Assembly (NCBI RefSeq): GCF_016545825.1 | Contig: NC_052613.1 | Location: forward strand, 10,912,001-10,976,000 | Length of the DNA: 64,000 bases | Origin: Eucalyptus grandis | Lineage: Eukaryota > Streptophyta > Magnoliopsida > Myrtales > Myrtaceae | Direction: 5' to 3' | Shown: positions 44,238 to 57,450 of the stretch, piece by piece | Numbering within the stretch: the first letter of the stretch is position 1 | Layout: each line of letters opens with the position of its first letter | Made by a program: the position numbers and the translations under genes | The notes under the pieces: generated by a model | What the model saw: only the letters and a program-made list of their open reading frames with translations | The model's database searches: none | Told to the model about the DNA's origin: nothing

Positions 44238-47200
44238 TGTTGTGGAAAACGAGCGATCAAATAATAAAATAATAAAATAAATTGTATATCAGATTTGCAT
44301 AGTTCGATTGTAGTAACATATGTCCACGTGAAGAGCAATGGTGAAATTCAAGCGCTATAATGAAGATTACACATTAGAGTTAGTCAAATACTCTAAGTAT
44401 TTCCCAAACTCCAATTATACCCAATAATTCACGCAATATTTAGCTCCATGATTCCTTGCGCAATATTTTCTCAATCTCATAAAATAATTATACACAAATC
44501 TTAACACAACATTTAATCAGCTTGAATATTAATTTTTTTTCGATATAATTGTACGAATGAGTCAAAGATAGCCCACACTTCTCAAGCACTCTTTGGGCGC
44601 TTCAAGACTTCGTATCACCAATGGCGTGTGAAAGCTCCCTCAATCAGAATATATACATTGCCAACATAAGCCTACATAGGCCGACTCCAACGTGGACACG
44701 TAAATCCCATTCAAGATTCCAAATTTGGTCAATGGTTAGCACTTTCCGTTTTAGATTTTCCTTGGACCGACTTACTTGGATTTCCTTTTCCTGCTTTTCT
44801 GAACAAAATTCGGACTTCTTCGATCAACAACGATCCAAGTCCAAATATGGACTTTCCTAATTGAGGCACGTTCAATTACCCAAAATTAATATAAGCCACA
44901 ATTCATACATATTTATTTCATGTAAGATTTTGTTCAACGAACTCAAATTTGAGACATATTATAACATTCTCCATCTTGATTTGATGTTTGAGCTAAGTCA
45001 CAATCTCTTTGCTAAAATTTCAAACTTTGTTGCTATTTTTCCACAGTCTCAATGGGCTCAACTGCCATGGATAATTTTTTCTTCAAAAAGCCACTCAACC
45101 TATAGGATTTTCCAAGCCCAAGCCACGCCTGAACTTTGCCAGAACCAAGGATCTCATCATAAGACCAATTCCACATACACTTTTAATTGCCTCACAAAAA
45201 TTTTCCGATAATATAGCTTCCTTAATCATAAATAAAGCAAAATCATTATTGCATTCATATCTGTCTAGAGATCAAATACACATCTTATCAATATCAATAG
45301 TTACAGCAACCGTTGGCTCTATATGCTCCACCTCGCTACAAGCACCATCTATGTTAATTACTTCGTTAGTACTCATACTCGCTATCTCATGAGTTTCTGA
45401 TTGCAACTCCACCTCAAGTTGATTACCTTTCACATTTTTATGAGCATTGCCAATAACAGTTTTAGTCAGAAGCATTGGGGATTTGTCAAACGTAACTGCT
45501 CTATTGATAAAAGATGAATTTAATTTTGAACACCACAACCGATAGCCACGCTCACCTTATGCATAGCCTACGAATATGCACTTTTGTGCTTTCTTATCGA
45601 ATGTACCATCACTAACTTAAATATAGCATGGGTAACTAAATATTTTAAGAATAAAATAATCAGCAACCTTACCTGACCACATTTCTTTGGGAGTCTAATA
45701 TCTAATCGTAGTCGATGGGGATTTATTCATTAGGTGATTTGCGATACTAAGCGCATTTCCTAGAAATTTCCTAGCCATACCAGCACTAAAGAGCAATTTA
45801 TGGGCTATCTCTTATAATATTTTGTTCATCAATTTTGCAATATGTTGTGGTTTATTGGCATTAGTGCAATATCTCACTATGTTTTCTTCACATAGAATTC
45901 ATTTAACAGTTTCGAGCAAAAGTCCATGTTATTGTCAATCCGCACATTTCTAATCAATTTACTAGTCTCGTTTTTTATCAAAACTCTCAACTATATGATC
46001 CTCACAACAACATCAAACTTGTACCTAAGTACAAACACCTACATTTTCTTCGAATAGTTATTAATAACTGTTACTATAAATCTAGCACTCTTCCTCAAAA
46101 GAAATCATGACAACTTTGCAAGTTTTGTGGTTTTTTTAATAGTTGTACTGAACTGGACTTTTTTCTGTCGATCTAAATCACAACATCTACATACATTCAG
46201 TTCGTTAGCAATATAACCACATCACATATTTCTTTCACTTCAAATCTTCAAGTTTATCTTGCCAATGTGTCCCAAACGTATATATCACAATTTAAACTCT
46301 TGAATAGATGCATCCGACATCTTCAGGACAATATTTGTCATCATCTCACCTTAAAATTCATATAGGCCACGTGATTGATTCCTTTCATTATTATCAAAGC
46401 ATCTCGAATAATTTTCAAAATTTCACATTCTAAAATATATTTATACCTAGCTAAATCTAGAGCACTCAAGGAAATCAAGTTCTTCATCAACTCTGGAACA
46501 TGTCTTACTCCAGTCAACGTCTTCATGATACCATCATGCATTCTGATTCTAACATTATCAACACCCACAATATCACATTTAGTGTTGTTCCCCAACTGCA
46601 CTTACTATTATCCATGCATTGATAAGTAGTAAACTAGTTATTATTTGGTGTAGCATGAAAAAAATAACTAAAATCCATAATCCGTCCATCAAACGACAAA
46701 TTATTAATGATTGAAAAGGCAAAATCAGCATTATTCAGATTACCATTAGCTATAGCTTTAATGTCACATGCAAAATCAACTATATTTTCCTTATGCTTCG
46801 CGTTCTTTGGCTTAAAGCAATTCTTTTTAAGATGCCCCATCTTATCACAGTTCTAACAGACAGCGCCACCAATCCTAGATTGACTACGTCCATTCATGTT
46901 TATTCTACTCTTGCTAACATAAGTACTAGTTCTTCCTCTATTTTCACCTACTAAAATAGCGGATACAGGTTTGCCAAATCTCTTCTACGAATGTCCTCAC
47001 TCAAAATTAAATCCCGAACCTTATTAAACATCAAGCTTATTGACCCAGGATAATTACTAACAGCAATAACAATAATATTCCAACTATCAAGTAATGAGGG
47101 TAATAGAATCAAAGCACGTACCTCATCTTCAAAGTTAATCTCAATTGAGCTCAATTTACTAATAATTATATTGAATTCATTGATATGATCTGTAATCGAT

Positions 47201-48268
47201 GCATCTCCTCTCATCTTTAGATTAAATAGACGTCACACCAAATAGGCCTTGTTGATTGCATATGACTTTTTGCACATATTTGATAGGGCTTTCATCAAAT
47301 CAGCAATAATTTTCTCATTCACGATATTAAATGCGACGTTACGGGCCAACGTTAGCCGAACAACACCCATAGCTTGTCTATCCAACAATTCTCGATCCGC
47401 TTGCTTCATTGATTCTGGCTTCTCCCTAGATAGAGGCAAGTGTAGTTTCATCTGGTAGTGATAATTTTCAATCTGTATCTTCTAGAAACCAAATTTTTCC
47501 CATCAAATCTGCCGATCCTCACTTTTCCTTCTTTTGTCATCCTCAATTTGCTTCAAATTAAGACTTTGTTATAGAAAACAAGCTATCAAACAGTAAAATA
47601 GACAAGATAAGGAAAATAAATCGTACACCATATTTATGTAGTCCGGTCGTATTAACTTATGTCTACAGGGAGAGTATCGACGAATTTCACTATAGATCAC
47701 GTAATACAATGAAGATTACATACTTAAGTCACTTAAACACTCTTAGTATTTCCCAAGTCCTAATTATGCTCAATAACTCATGCAGTATATAGCTCCACAG
47801 TTTCTCGCAAAATAATCCTTTAATCTCACGAAAGAATTATATACAAATCTTAACACAAGGTTTAATCGGCTTGAACACTAATTCTTTTTGGATATAATTG
47901 CACAAATAAATTCCGTTGCACAAACGACACGAAGATAGCCCACACTTCTCAAGCACTCTTTCGGCGCTTCCAGACTTCGTATCAATAATGGCGTGTGAGA
48001 GCTCCCTCAATCAGATTATACGTACCGCCAAGATAAGCCTAGAGAGGCCTACTGCAACATGGACACGTAAATTCCATACAGGATTCCAAATTTGATCAAT
48101 GGTCAGCACTTTCCGTTTCAGATTCTCCTTGGACTGACTTACTTGAATTTCCTTTGCTTGCTTTTCTGAACAAAATTCGGACTTCTCCGAGTCAACAATG
48201 ATCCAAGTCCAATTATGGACTTTCCCAATTGAGGCACGTTCAATTATCCGAAACTAATATAAGCTAAA
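44238..48268 (-). mobile_element. Copia LTR retrotransposon (element 3), minus strand, internally deleted
   Basis: Two long direct repeats, 44,238-44,900 and 47,567-48,268, are about 660-700 bp and share words such as 'cacacttctcaagcactctt' and 'cactttccgtttnagatt'. They are the LTRs. The interior is only about 2.7 kb and on the minus strand contains gag, a zinc knuckle, protease-region and integrase remnants. Reverse transcriptase and RNase H are missing. The right LTR abuts PLT-4 coding sequence at 48,270. No matching target duplication was found, so a deletion probably removed the other side. The primer site is not the initiator-Met type that I can recognise. Confidence 0.8.
45272..47541 (-). 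pseudogene. Element 3 gag-protease-integrase remnants
   Basis: On the minus strand, gag begins near 47,541 (ATGACAAAAGAAGG, then GRFDGKNF) and continues at 47,451-47,233 and 47,214-46,951. The zinc knuckle region is near 46,860-46,820 (MGHLKKNCFKP). The protease to pre-integrase part is 46,601-46,341 (VRHVPELMKNLISLSAL). The integrase C-terminal tail is near 45,600-45,300 (NRAVTFDKSPML). Many stops and frameshifts occur and RT is absent, so this is not functional. Confidence 0.75.
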
Positions 48269-48269
48269 T

Positions 48270-49305
48270 GTTATCTCTGTCAAAATGCTAAAAAACGACA
48301 TCGCCACCGCGCTGCTTAGCACCCGGTTCGCCGCTATGGCCTGGCTCATGCCCCAGGCCTGCAGCCTTTTCAGGAATATCTCGGACGAGTGGGACTCAAG
48401 TGATGGGCCCGAGCCCTATTGAAAAGACCGAGACGTCTGCACAGACGGCCTCCACGCACAGCATGATGGCCTACATCGGTTTGGTCCTTGATCGCTTGGG
48501 GAACTTTGAGCCCAGGCCCAGCATCTTGGAAGACATCTGGACTAAAGTACACGGCAGCGGCAGCATTCCCTGACGCCTGCATGAAGAAGTTAAGTCCAAT
48601 GGCTGCTATGAGAATCCGGCGGATGCGCCTCCAGAGGACCTCCTTCCTAAGCCCTGCCCGTACCATCAGGCCAAAGCGGGCTCGTGGATCGATCAACCCC
48701 TTTGTCGGTCTTCATCTGATTTGGCCTCAAATCGGCTTCTACCTCATCTTCTGATGTCTTGATCAGCACCCTCTTTGCTTCTTCGAATCTGCCCTCCATC
48801 ACCAGCCACCTCGGTGACTCTGGTATTGTCATCACGCCTGCCCCGATTGCGATTGCTGGCACTCTGGCTAGCCCAAGCATGAGCCTCCAACTTATATCAA
48901 CTGGTAGGCCTTATAAGGCATAGTTGGATACATACCCAGGTAAAATCCCAACATTGATAAGGACTTCAGGCAACGAAGACAGGAATCCCAGGTCATCGCT
49001 GGAGAGATCTCGGCGGTAAAGACTGGGGCGATCATGAGGGCGTACCCAACACCGATTCCCCCGACCACCCTCCCAGCCATTAGGAACATGGAGGATGGAC
49101 CAAGGCCCATCAGAAGTGCACCGATTAGGAACGTGGAGGCTGCAGGGACTATCATGTATCGCCGGCCAATCCAATCGGAGGTTTGGCCAGAGGCGAGAGA
49201 TCCAACCAGCGAGACCACATTGAGCGAACCCACCAGTATCTCAACCTGGGTTGGGGTGATCACGAGGCTCTCTCTGATGAATAGCACCGGGCCACTCATC
49301 ATTGT
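48270..49305 (-). pseudogene. Polyol transporter pseudogene (PLT-4), truncated at both ends
   Basis: Closest to PLT-3 by eye. Exon 2 homology starts at about 49,305 (MMSGPVLFIRES), just after the expected acceptor, so exon 1, the intron and the first codons of exon 2 are gone. It continues through SDWIGRRYM (about 49,170). A frameshift occurs near 48,985, in-frame stops near 48,910, then PESPRWLVMEGRF (about 48,810), and frameshifts and a deletion between 48,700 and 48,480. It ends at 48,270 in the codons before the last helix, where the copia LTR begins. It cannot encode a transporter. Confidence 0.9.
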
Positions 49306-49309
49306 CTCT

Positions 49310-49895
49310 AAGGGCTTAGGCAAGGCTCGTAGGTTTCCAAGACCCATGCTGCGCCTACCTAGGCGCAGCAACGCCAGGGTCACACGACTCCAAGTGGTTG
49401 CCTGATGCGAGACGCTTGACAAAAGTCAGCCATTGCGCGATCCCAGGAGTCGCCTTGACGCTCGACAGTTGACTCTTGACCGTCGACAACGCTCGACCAT
49501 CGTCGACGCTCTACCTTCAGATCTCATCTAACAGTCGCGAGCGAGGGTGACATCGGAGATGATGAACCGAGCAAAAACCCAGGCGTCGCGACCTTTGGCA
49601 GAAACCCAAGCCCAAAAGCTCAGAACTTCAACGATTGGAGAAGAAGAACAATCACGAGCAAGGGCAAGCCAATAATATGAAAGTACTAGTTGAGGCAACT
49701 TTGGATGAAAAAAAGCGAATCAACCTTGGAAGCTGCCTTCCGAAAATGCTGCGAGCCCGAAGCAAGTGATGACTTATCTTGAGCTTTTAACTTTATTGAT
49801 GTTGGCATTTCTTCAAAGTGGTACAAAAATATATTATTCAAACATCCTAGCTTTTTTTCAAGAGACTTTAGAGGGCTCAAAATCCATTGGCTATT
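49310..49895. repeat. Duplicated spacer block R2a (copy 2)
   Basis: Colinear with 35,740-36,350. It begins directly at the broken 5' end of PLT-4, so a recombination joint lies at about 49,302-49,312. In the intact unit about 2.4 kb separates PLT-3 from R2a. Confidence 0.75.
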
Positions 49896-50069
49896 AGCAT
49901 GATCGTAGCGGCCTTCATTCCAAGACTTGTCTCTTTTGAAATGCCACAAGAGATCAATTGCTACAAGAAGAAAGAGCATACAAAGGGGTTCGCAATGACC
50001 GGGCCCTAGCCACTGTTTATCAAAAACACAAATCTCCACAAAATCATAAGACCATGTATGGGGGCTTAC

Positions 50070-50500
50070 GCCTACCTAGTGTGGGAAGGTCGAGGAGTTT
50101 GTATGTAATTCTCATGTCGAGGGAAGGTTATCAGTGTTACACGTGAGTAACAAGAATAAGTTGAACAAAGTAGAGAGGCGATAATAGTAGGAATGAGTAT
50201 GGTTTTATTGTGGAACTTTGAACTAGAGAATTAGACTGGTGTGGGTTTGTTCTAGATTCTAGGATATACAAGATAGGTTTCAAGTTCTAATAAATTGGGA
50301 ATTAGAGAACTTATTCCAACGGATAAATTCTAGATTTTAAGTAGAACCTAAATAGAACTTGAAACCACTCACCTCCTATTCACAAGTACCCTTTTGCTAC
50401 TTAAACCTGAATTGATTTGCTGAAGCCAAAGTAAAGCTATGGACTATCAACAACCGGATATAGCCATCGAATCCTTAAAGGGTATAGAAAATTAGGTAAA
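50070..50500. repeat. Duplicated spacer block R2b (copy 2)
   Basis: Colinear with 37,430-37,865. The region 50,500-50,660 that follows holds 'ttagggtgagcaagttctag' and repeated 'aggttcc' words, which look like the end of a small hAT-type repeat. Confidence 0.65.
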
Positions 50501-50689
50501 TTTTAGGGTGAGCAAGTTCTAGGGTAAAATCTGAAACTTGAGAACCGGATTGATAGGAACCTGTAGGTTCCAGGTTTCAAGGTATAAAGGGTATATTATA
50601 AGTTCCAAAAAATAATAAATCTATTTAACGAGTAGGTTCTAAGTTCTTAATTGGGTAGATTCTAGCTATGCAAGAGGCATCTAGATCCT

Positions 50690-51120
50690 TCATAAAGCTA
50701 TTATCATATTGATTTATTGAGGGAGGAACCTTTGGCTTGTTCACACTTGTGTGGAGAAAAAAAGGAAGTTTGTCAAAGTTTCGAGATCTGTTTAGTGTTT
50801 AGTGGGAGAGTAGCCATCGATAGAGATTTGTTCCTGTGTTCGGATAGAAAAAAGGGATAGATCTTGGAAGGAACAAGTTTAGGTAAAAATCAGATTTAAG
50901 CTCTGTTAATTAACGTCAAAAGACCCTTTCCGCCTCCCCCCCGGTACAAATTACCGGAAATAAAATACAAGACGAGACTATAACCGAACGAGATTAATGG
51001 ATTTGCAAATAAAAAGCGAATAAGCTCAATTGGACCGAGTCAGAAAGGAAGTGTGAAGATAAGGGAGCAATCCCTGCAAACTCGGGCGCCACATGCCACG
51101 TGATAGGTCTGAAGGAGCTA
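50690..51120. repeat. Duplicated spacer block R1 (copy 2)
   Basis: This carries the R1 words 'gggagagtagccat', a C-rich run near 50,933-50,943 and the tail 'gccacatgccacgtgatagg'. In this unit R1 follows R2; in the 31-42 kb unit it precedes R2. The module has been rearranged. Confidence 0.65.
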
Positions 51121-53560
51121 AGCCGTGTTTAATTGACTTTCGCAACAGTCATCACTTTTTATCTTCCTTTCAAAATATTTCAAAATACTCCCAAAATAAT
51201 AAAAAAAATAATCTAAAAATAAAAACTTAACCATCCCCCAAGTTAATAACATGTTAATAGTGCTGTCAAAAGGGAACTTCCAAAAATGGGGAAAAAAAGT
51301 CAAAAAGAACTATAAACTATACTCGTTACAACATATTTACTTTAAATTTTAATTGTGACATAAAAATTCTAAAATTTATATTTGTGTAATATATTTACTT
51401 TAGATTATTTTTTATAATGCCAAAAATCTTATTATTTTACTTATATGATATATTTAACCTAAATTTTGAGGTATATATGTCGCAAGGATTTTGATGTCAT
51501 AGAATTTTTTGGGGGGTAAATGTGTTGGGGGTGAACGAAAGAAAATTTGAGGTAAACATAACTTCGAGTTTTCAGTTATTTTTGCTCTCTAAAATATTGA
51601 ATTGTTCGAATATCAAAAATAATTTTCCTTTTGCTTTTGGCTTTTTCGTGGGCTCTTCGCTGACACGCTGAAACCGCGAAAACGCGTACAGCTGGAGCCT
51701 GGGTTGAGCTAACCTAGAATCAAAATTTTCTATTATTATTATTATCTTTTGCTTTTTTTATTCAGTCAAAACAGCGAATGTCATGCCTGTAATTATGGTC
51801 GGCCGGCCCATTCAACGGACGAGAGCGCGTCGTATGGGTCCCACTTCCCACTTCCCACTTCCCCCCGTCTTCCTATTCCAACTTCTGTCTCCTCTTCTCT
51901 CTCTCTCTTCAATTATTGCGGTGTCGCTATCTACTTTCTACTGTGACAACCACTCTCTCCTTCACCTCCATCCCACTGATTTGGACATGTTCTCCCACAC
52001 CAAATAGGGCTCAGTCAATCGGTAAAAATCTCTCCTTCAGTCCGTCCGTACCCTTATTAATTCATCAATCGATCAAGATCGAATCAAATCACAATACCCC
52101 TTTTTAAAGGCCTTGCCGATCTGCCTTTTATTTTAAGCGAACGGTCATCAGTTCAGACAGAGGGCCGATCCAATCGAAGGGAAAAAAAAAATGTACATAG
52201 GCTCTTTTCTTGTGTGCGCCCGTGTTCCCTTTTGAAAATTGCTTAGATCCGGGAATGCCGGGTCCGGGTAGAAAGACTACAATGGACAAGAAAAAAGCTG
52301 CAAACCCTAATTTTTTTGCTGGATCAAACGATCGGTGCTAAGGGGATCGAGAAAGGGGATGCAGAAGCTTGAATGGAGTGATAGGAGCGCCGCGTGTCGT
52401 TTCCTGAATGGGCCGGCTTATTCGATATTTTCTGAGCAAAAGTCACGCGCGGCCACAACGCCAAACCAAATACAATTAATAGTGGGGTCTTGGCTATAAT
52501 AATAGGTTGGTTATGTGCAAATGTCGGGGTCCCCACCCACGCCAAAGTCAGAGAGAGCCTGCAGCTCTTTCACACGTTTGAATATATTCTCTCTTTTTAC
52601 TTTCTCATTTCTTATTCAATTTATTCTTTCTCTTTTAAATATGTATATTCTGCCAACATATGTAATACTTTCTTTATTATTATTATTATTATTATTAATT
52701 TGATACCGCGACGTGCAGATATAATTTAGATGTTTCCCGGTCACAACATAAAGAGACCTCTTTTTAATTAAAAAAATTATTTTCTCCATAATTGAAATTA
52801 AATCGGCCTAAACTGAAAGTCATCTCCTTTTTCGCTTTCACTTTCTCTTAATTTTGGTCTTCCTTTTGCGGGTCATTTTGATATTCTTGACAATTAGTAG
52901 GGCTGCAGGATCTCTGGTCAATTCATCGCCAGCTTTATTCTCTCAAGATCTCCGCACGCCTGCATTGTTTTTCTGGGTACGTTTACAAATCGCCTTCCAA
53001 TTAATTCAGGAAGAAACGAATCTTCAACTGGTACATTTCGAATCATTTGTTATAAAATAATTTTTATCTCGTAAAATTTTTAAATTGATAACTCATAACA
53101 TATTTATCAAAAACTAATCTTTTTTGGTGAAGTATCAAAAACTAATCTTCATCTTGCTAAAAAGCCCAAATCAGTACTTTCTATCCAAATTCATCCTCGG
53201 CCGGCATTCTAGTCCAATATCTCGTTATTATGCATATATGTTAACGCACGTGGCAAATAACAGACAGATCAGCTCCAATTTGTTTTTCCATGAATCACCG
53301 CAATAGACGAAGCACCGAGCGCAAAAAGTGGCAAAGCCCATCGTGATCGTGCTTTCCCATTGATAACATTGGAAAAGGGAGAGTGGCTTGTTTTTTCCTT
53401 TTGCTTTTGGCATTTTCTGGCGTTCCTTGCTGAAAGGCTGAAGCATACAGCTGGATGGAGATAAGCACGAATCTCTTTTTCCTTTTTTTTTTTTTTTTAT
53501 TGTTATCATTTTAATTTTGCTTTTTTTCTCCAGTCAAAGAGTAGTGAATATGCAGTTCTC
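51121..53560. other. Gene-free stretch with local repeats
   Basis: 51,300-51,500 is an AT-rich fragment of the 'aaattttgaggtatatatg' MITE type. 51,610-51,800 and 53,270-53,560 are copies of the repeat at 43,680-44,190. A CT-rich segment at 51,835-51,915 with triple 'cccacttc' could be a 5' UTR, but no coding sequence follows. 52,500-52,690 is repeated at 53,560-53,715. An open frame at 52,854-53,060 lacks an ATG and has no known domain. Confidence 0.45.
52520..52690. repeat. Direct repeat, copy 1 (partner 53,560-53,715)
   Basis: Both copies contain 'acacgtttgaatattttctc'-type sequence, 'ttatttattctttctctttt' and a (TTA)n run at the end. The spacing of about 1.03 kb suggests a local duplication. 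No function is apparent. Confidence 0.6.
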
Positions 53561-53715
53561 GAAATTCTCACCTACGCCAAACTAAGACAGCCTGCGGCTA
53601 TTACACGTTTGAATATTTTCTCTCTTTTTCTTTCTCGTTTCTTATTCTATTTATTCTTTCTCTTTTAAACTTTAAAAATATTTATATCCTCCCAAGTAAT
53701 ACTCTTTTATTATTA
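53560..53715. repeat. Direct repeat, copy 2 (partner 52,520-52,690)
   Basis: See the partner at 52,520-52,690. This copy follows the third copy of the 43,680-type repeat, so the duplicated segment probably runs from about 53,270 to 53,715. Confidence 0.6.
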
Positions 53716-56615
53716 TTATTTCATCACATTTTTTATTTACACCCCCCACAAACATCTTCCATGCGAAGCTACCTTACATTAGCATTTCGTGTAATATCTC
53801 ATCTGCATGTCAACACACGTGGCAAACCATGGATCGGACAATCTAGCAGGCATGTGACTTTCATTTACACCCAAAAAAAATGACCGCCTCCCATGAACCC
53901 TAATAATCAACACGCCCCATTCGCGCGCAGGCCCCAAAAAGATAAATAACGAAAATTAAAGAAATTAAAAAGAAGAACAAGCGGGCCCCATTCACCAATT
54001 GAGGAGGAGAGAGGATGCATCTAGAAAATACAAAATAAGAAAATTAATAAATTGGAGAAAATAGTTAGTGGATTTAAGCCATCGCAACAGCAGCTGACGT
54101 GGTGTACGTTTTTAACTCACTTCCAGTTATAATTTGACAAGTATCCAATGAACCGGAATTCAATGAAAACGTGTTCGGCCATGGAAGTGTGTTAGCTGGA
54201 GTTGCAGGCACCTCCCCTCGCCGCGGCCACCGGTGGAGGCGTCGGCGGTGCGTCCTGCATGCCTAAGCCGAGCCGCCCCTACTCGCGTGAACGACGGTAG
54301 CGGACAAGGGGCGCAACGCCGGCGAAGGTGATGACGGCCATGAAGGAGCGACGCGGGCCTGAGGCGGCTGGCTCATGACACCGCATGGCCGACCAAAGGC
54401 AAAGGATATGGCTCTTTTTTCAAGATTATGTGGCCTGGCAAAGAAGATGGCTTTCGTCCTCAGATCCACCGCGCATCTTGTTTGGCTTAAAAAAAATGAA
54501 AGGAAAAAAGATGCTGCTGGTCCTTGGCCGGTGACGCTGCTGGTCCATGGCCTGGACGCCGCGTCGGTGACTGGAGGGAGGAGGAGGAGGAGGAGAACCG
54601 AGGAGAGAGAAATAAATAAAAATTCCCGATCTTTTATATGGTTCAATCAAGGTGGAGACGCGTTCGTTTATGAGCGGGCATGAGTGAAAAAATGCATATC
54701 TACCGTCGGGGCTTGAAGTGAAGAAAATGAAGTGGGGCCCACTGCTCAGTTGAGGTGACAGGTGGTCCAGTAACAAATACATATCTCTGACATCGACAGT
54801 GGCCTTATTGCAGAATAAGGAAGTGGGCCCACTGCTCAGATTCCTGTGTTCCCACGTTACCATTCGTCAGAGCCTTGACCTTTTCCTCCCTCTCTTCTTG
54901 CTGGGGCAGGGGTCAGCATTTTCCGGATGAGAACCATCTCCTGGAATCGAGAACAACTTATCAAGGATTGGTTTCTAAAAATTAGAATGGGAAACCGTTT
55001 TTAAGCTTTATGGGCGCGGTCAGGATCTTGTGTGAATCCATGGAGCCGGTTCCATCGAGCTTACACATTAATGTTTTCACATAAATCAAAGTAAAGTAAA
55101 AAATAAAGAATTTTCCTATTCTTAATTACAATATCAATAAAAAAGTCGAAAGTCGACGTCATGAATTGGTGGGGCTGTGAGGGAAAGATAGAGATTACTT
55201 ATACGAGGTGAAAATGAGACGAGATGGTCACTCGATTAATAAGTGTTGAGTTTCAAATCAAGGATTTTAGTGTTTTTCATTTTTATTAAGCTTTTTAGCT
55301 CAAAAAAATTTCTTAAAAATTAAATATATATTTATATATTATTACTTCGATTTGAGTGGGTGAGTGGGTAGTTTCATACCAATAACCAAAAATTGAATCA
55401 GTATCCACTAGTTCTAATAATTTGGAAACAAGAACTAAACCAGTTTCCTTGGAAATCACCAGTTTCAGACAATTCGAGCGATTTCTAGTTTTTTTGCACA
55501 CCCTTACTCAGGGGTTTGAGCCAACTATATCTAGTAGACATTGTAAAGGGAATGACACCGTTATTCAATAACAATGCCTTGTCAACCATAAATTCCTTTC
55601 AATAAGAATGAGCAATCGGTTGAATCAATATAAGAAACAAATTTTGAGAGAAAATTTTCAGTTATCAATGACTATTTTTTCATAAAGGAACTTTCCTTCT
55701 TAATCCTTATAATACTATGAATAACTACTTAAATGTAAAACTCAATTTTGTTGCAAATACTCGCAAAAAAAAAAAATTTCAACAATTCTAGATAATTTAA
55801 AAATCAAATTAGTAATCCACACATGTATTTTGACCCAACTCAATGAGATTTCCAAGAATTATTGAACAATTGAAAATTCTGGAAGTTGGCATGGCAATAA
55901 AAGGGGTTGTACAAAAAAAAGCATCGAGGTAAAACAATTTGATCAAACAAACCTAGAATACATAAAATTTTTAAAATAAAATTTATTTTGAATTAGTCTA
56001 CTTTCACTTGTGAGTTAATTGAGATCATCGTTACTTGAGTAGAATTTATTAAGGTTTTAAATTGCGTAAATTAGGGATTCAACTTTTTATTTTATTAATT
56101 GTATTCATTTTATTCGGTGTGAAAAATATTTAAATAGTAAAGGTATTGTTAATAGAAATCTAAGATGTTTGAACAGTACGTTTAATATTCAACGTAATCA
56201 GCACGAGTTTTCTCACGGGAGCCGAATTTCTTGAGAGACTTGTTTCCACGAGAAAACTGTGGGTCCCACCAAGCTTTAATATTCAGAGTAGTGCAAAGGG
56301 AAGAAGACGAGGATTCCCGAGAGATTATCTCTTAACATAGAATGTCAAGGCGAAATGACCTGAACATGTCCTTAAAAGATTCCCTCATGAATAGGAAATC
56401 CCGGGAGGACTCCCCCTCACAATCCATTTAAGGCAAGTGAGAGGGAGTAGTATGAGATAGCTTCCTCATTGGGATACCCCGGCCAACACCCTTCGGGGGA
56501 AAAAATGGGTCCTACTTCTGATCCCTGTGAAGCCTTCTCTGGTAACCAATCCGGGCGTGGTTCAGGGAAACGACGGAGGCCTCTCCTAGAAATAGGAGGG
56601 GGACGGCCGGAGAAG
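53716..56615. other. Intergenic; GC-rich island at 54,200-54,600
   Basis: 54,190-54,620 is G+C rich with open frames on both strands (minus 54,263-54,646; plus 54,375-54,683). None shows a known domain, and the plus frame ends in an (AGG)n run near 54,573-54,594. 54,690-54,900 has a repeated 'gtggggcccactgctcag' word. 55,360-55,510 is an hAT-type MITE-like tract closing in 'ttgcacaccctta'. 55,520-56,220 is plain AT-rich sequence. Confidence 0.4.
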
Positions 56616-56619
56616 AAGT

Positions 56620-56762
56620 AAAGGCCGACGGGAAGCTTGGTAAGACTTATTTCATCACGGGTGGGACCGGACAATGTTGACACACCAGAAGAAAAGGCCG
56701 ACGGTAAGCATGGTAAGATTTATTTTATCACGCACGGGACCGGACAATATTGACAAACCCCA
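56620..56762. repeat. 70-bp direct repeat, two units
   Basis: Two adjacent copies of about 70 bp share 'aaggccgacgg.aagc.tggt', 'atcacg' and 'gggaccggacaat.ttgaca'. A reverse-complement relative of the same word lies at about 59,563-59,600, outside the hairpin element, so this repeat belongs to the outer part of the inverted repeat described next. Confidence 0.75.
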
Positions 56763-56784
56763 GAAAATATTGCGTACGTTTTAT

Positions 56785-57215
56785 GTTCTAGCGTGGCAAA
56801 TAAGAAGACAATGAGAACGTGACACGTGTTAATGTGGGTCCCACTCCATCAGGCCATACATCTAATATCCATTTTTCAAATTTTTGCATCCTCTCTCCTT
56901 ATTAATTGCTTGTCTTCTCCCTCCATATTCGTTAAAAGGCTTTTCCCTTTTTTTCTCTTCAACCGGAGGACAGTCTCTCTCCTCTCTCTTCTGCATCTTC
57001 CTAGGAAAAGAAGCCCGCTCTCTCTCTCTCTCTCTCTTCTTTTTTTTCAAAATACGCTCGCTCCCTCTCACTCCCTCTCACTCCCAAGAGCACCGCCGAT
57101 CGTCTCTCGAGCTCAAACCCACCATTTCCGGCAGTCGCCTTCAGAAGCCACTTTCTCTCCATTGCTCCCAATAGCCCCCGCCGATGGCATCCCGAGCTCA
57201 TATCTGCCTTCGCCT
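56785..57215. repeat. Large inverted repeat, left arm
   Basis: This is the reverse complement of about 58,560-59,115. Matching words include 'gcgtggcaaataagaag', 'cgtgacacgtgtt', 'cccactccatcaggc', 'tttgcatcc' and 'gcatcccgagctcatat'. It contains CT microsatellites and G-box-like 'gacacgtgt'. It lies directly upstream of the small gene at 57,451 and reads like its promoter and leader. Confidence 0.85.
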
Positions 57216-57372
57216 CTGCCTCCGTGCTCCTTCTTAGTGTCCTTTTTGCCTTGCTTCCCAAGTTTGAAGGCAAAGCGTGGAGAAAAATGTCCACACCATG
57301 CAAAGCACTGGCAAGAGGAAAAATCGGAGTCGCCTTCTCGCCATAGCCCCCGGGGCGGCATCTCTCTCCGTC

Positions 57373-57383
57373 TCTCTATATAT
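57373..57383 (+). promoter_or_regulatory. TATA-like box upstream of the small broken gene
   Basis: 'ctatatataac' lies about 70 bases upstream of the ATG at 57,451, in a CT-rich context typical of plant core promoters. The distance fits a short 5' UTR. Confidence 0.45.
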
Positions 57384-57450
57384 AACACCCTCTCATCGCG
57401 ACCCGCTACAATCCTTGGGAAAAAGCTCTTCGGGTTCGGAAGGAAGGAAA

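Noticed and set aside
52854..53060. Signal-peptide-like 68-codon frame
   Set aside because: It has no ATG (begins at TTG), no following exon and no known family.
54263..54863. Minus-strand frames of 127 and 145 codons
   Set aside because: No domain, no splice or start context, and a simple-repeat stretch (Pro run) within them.
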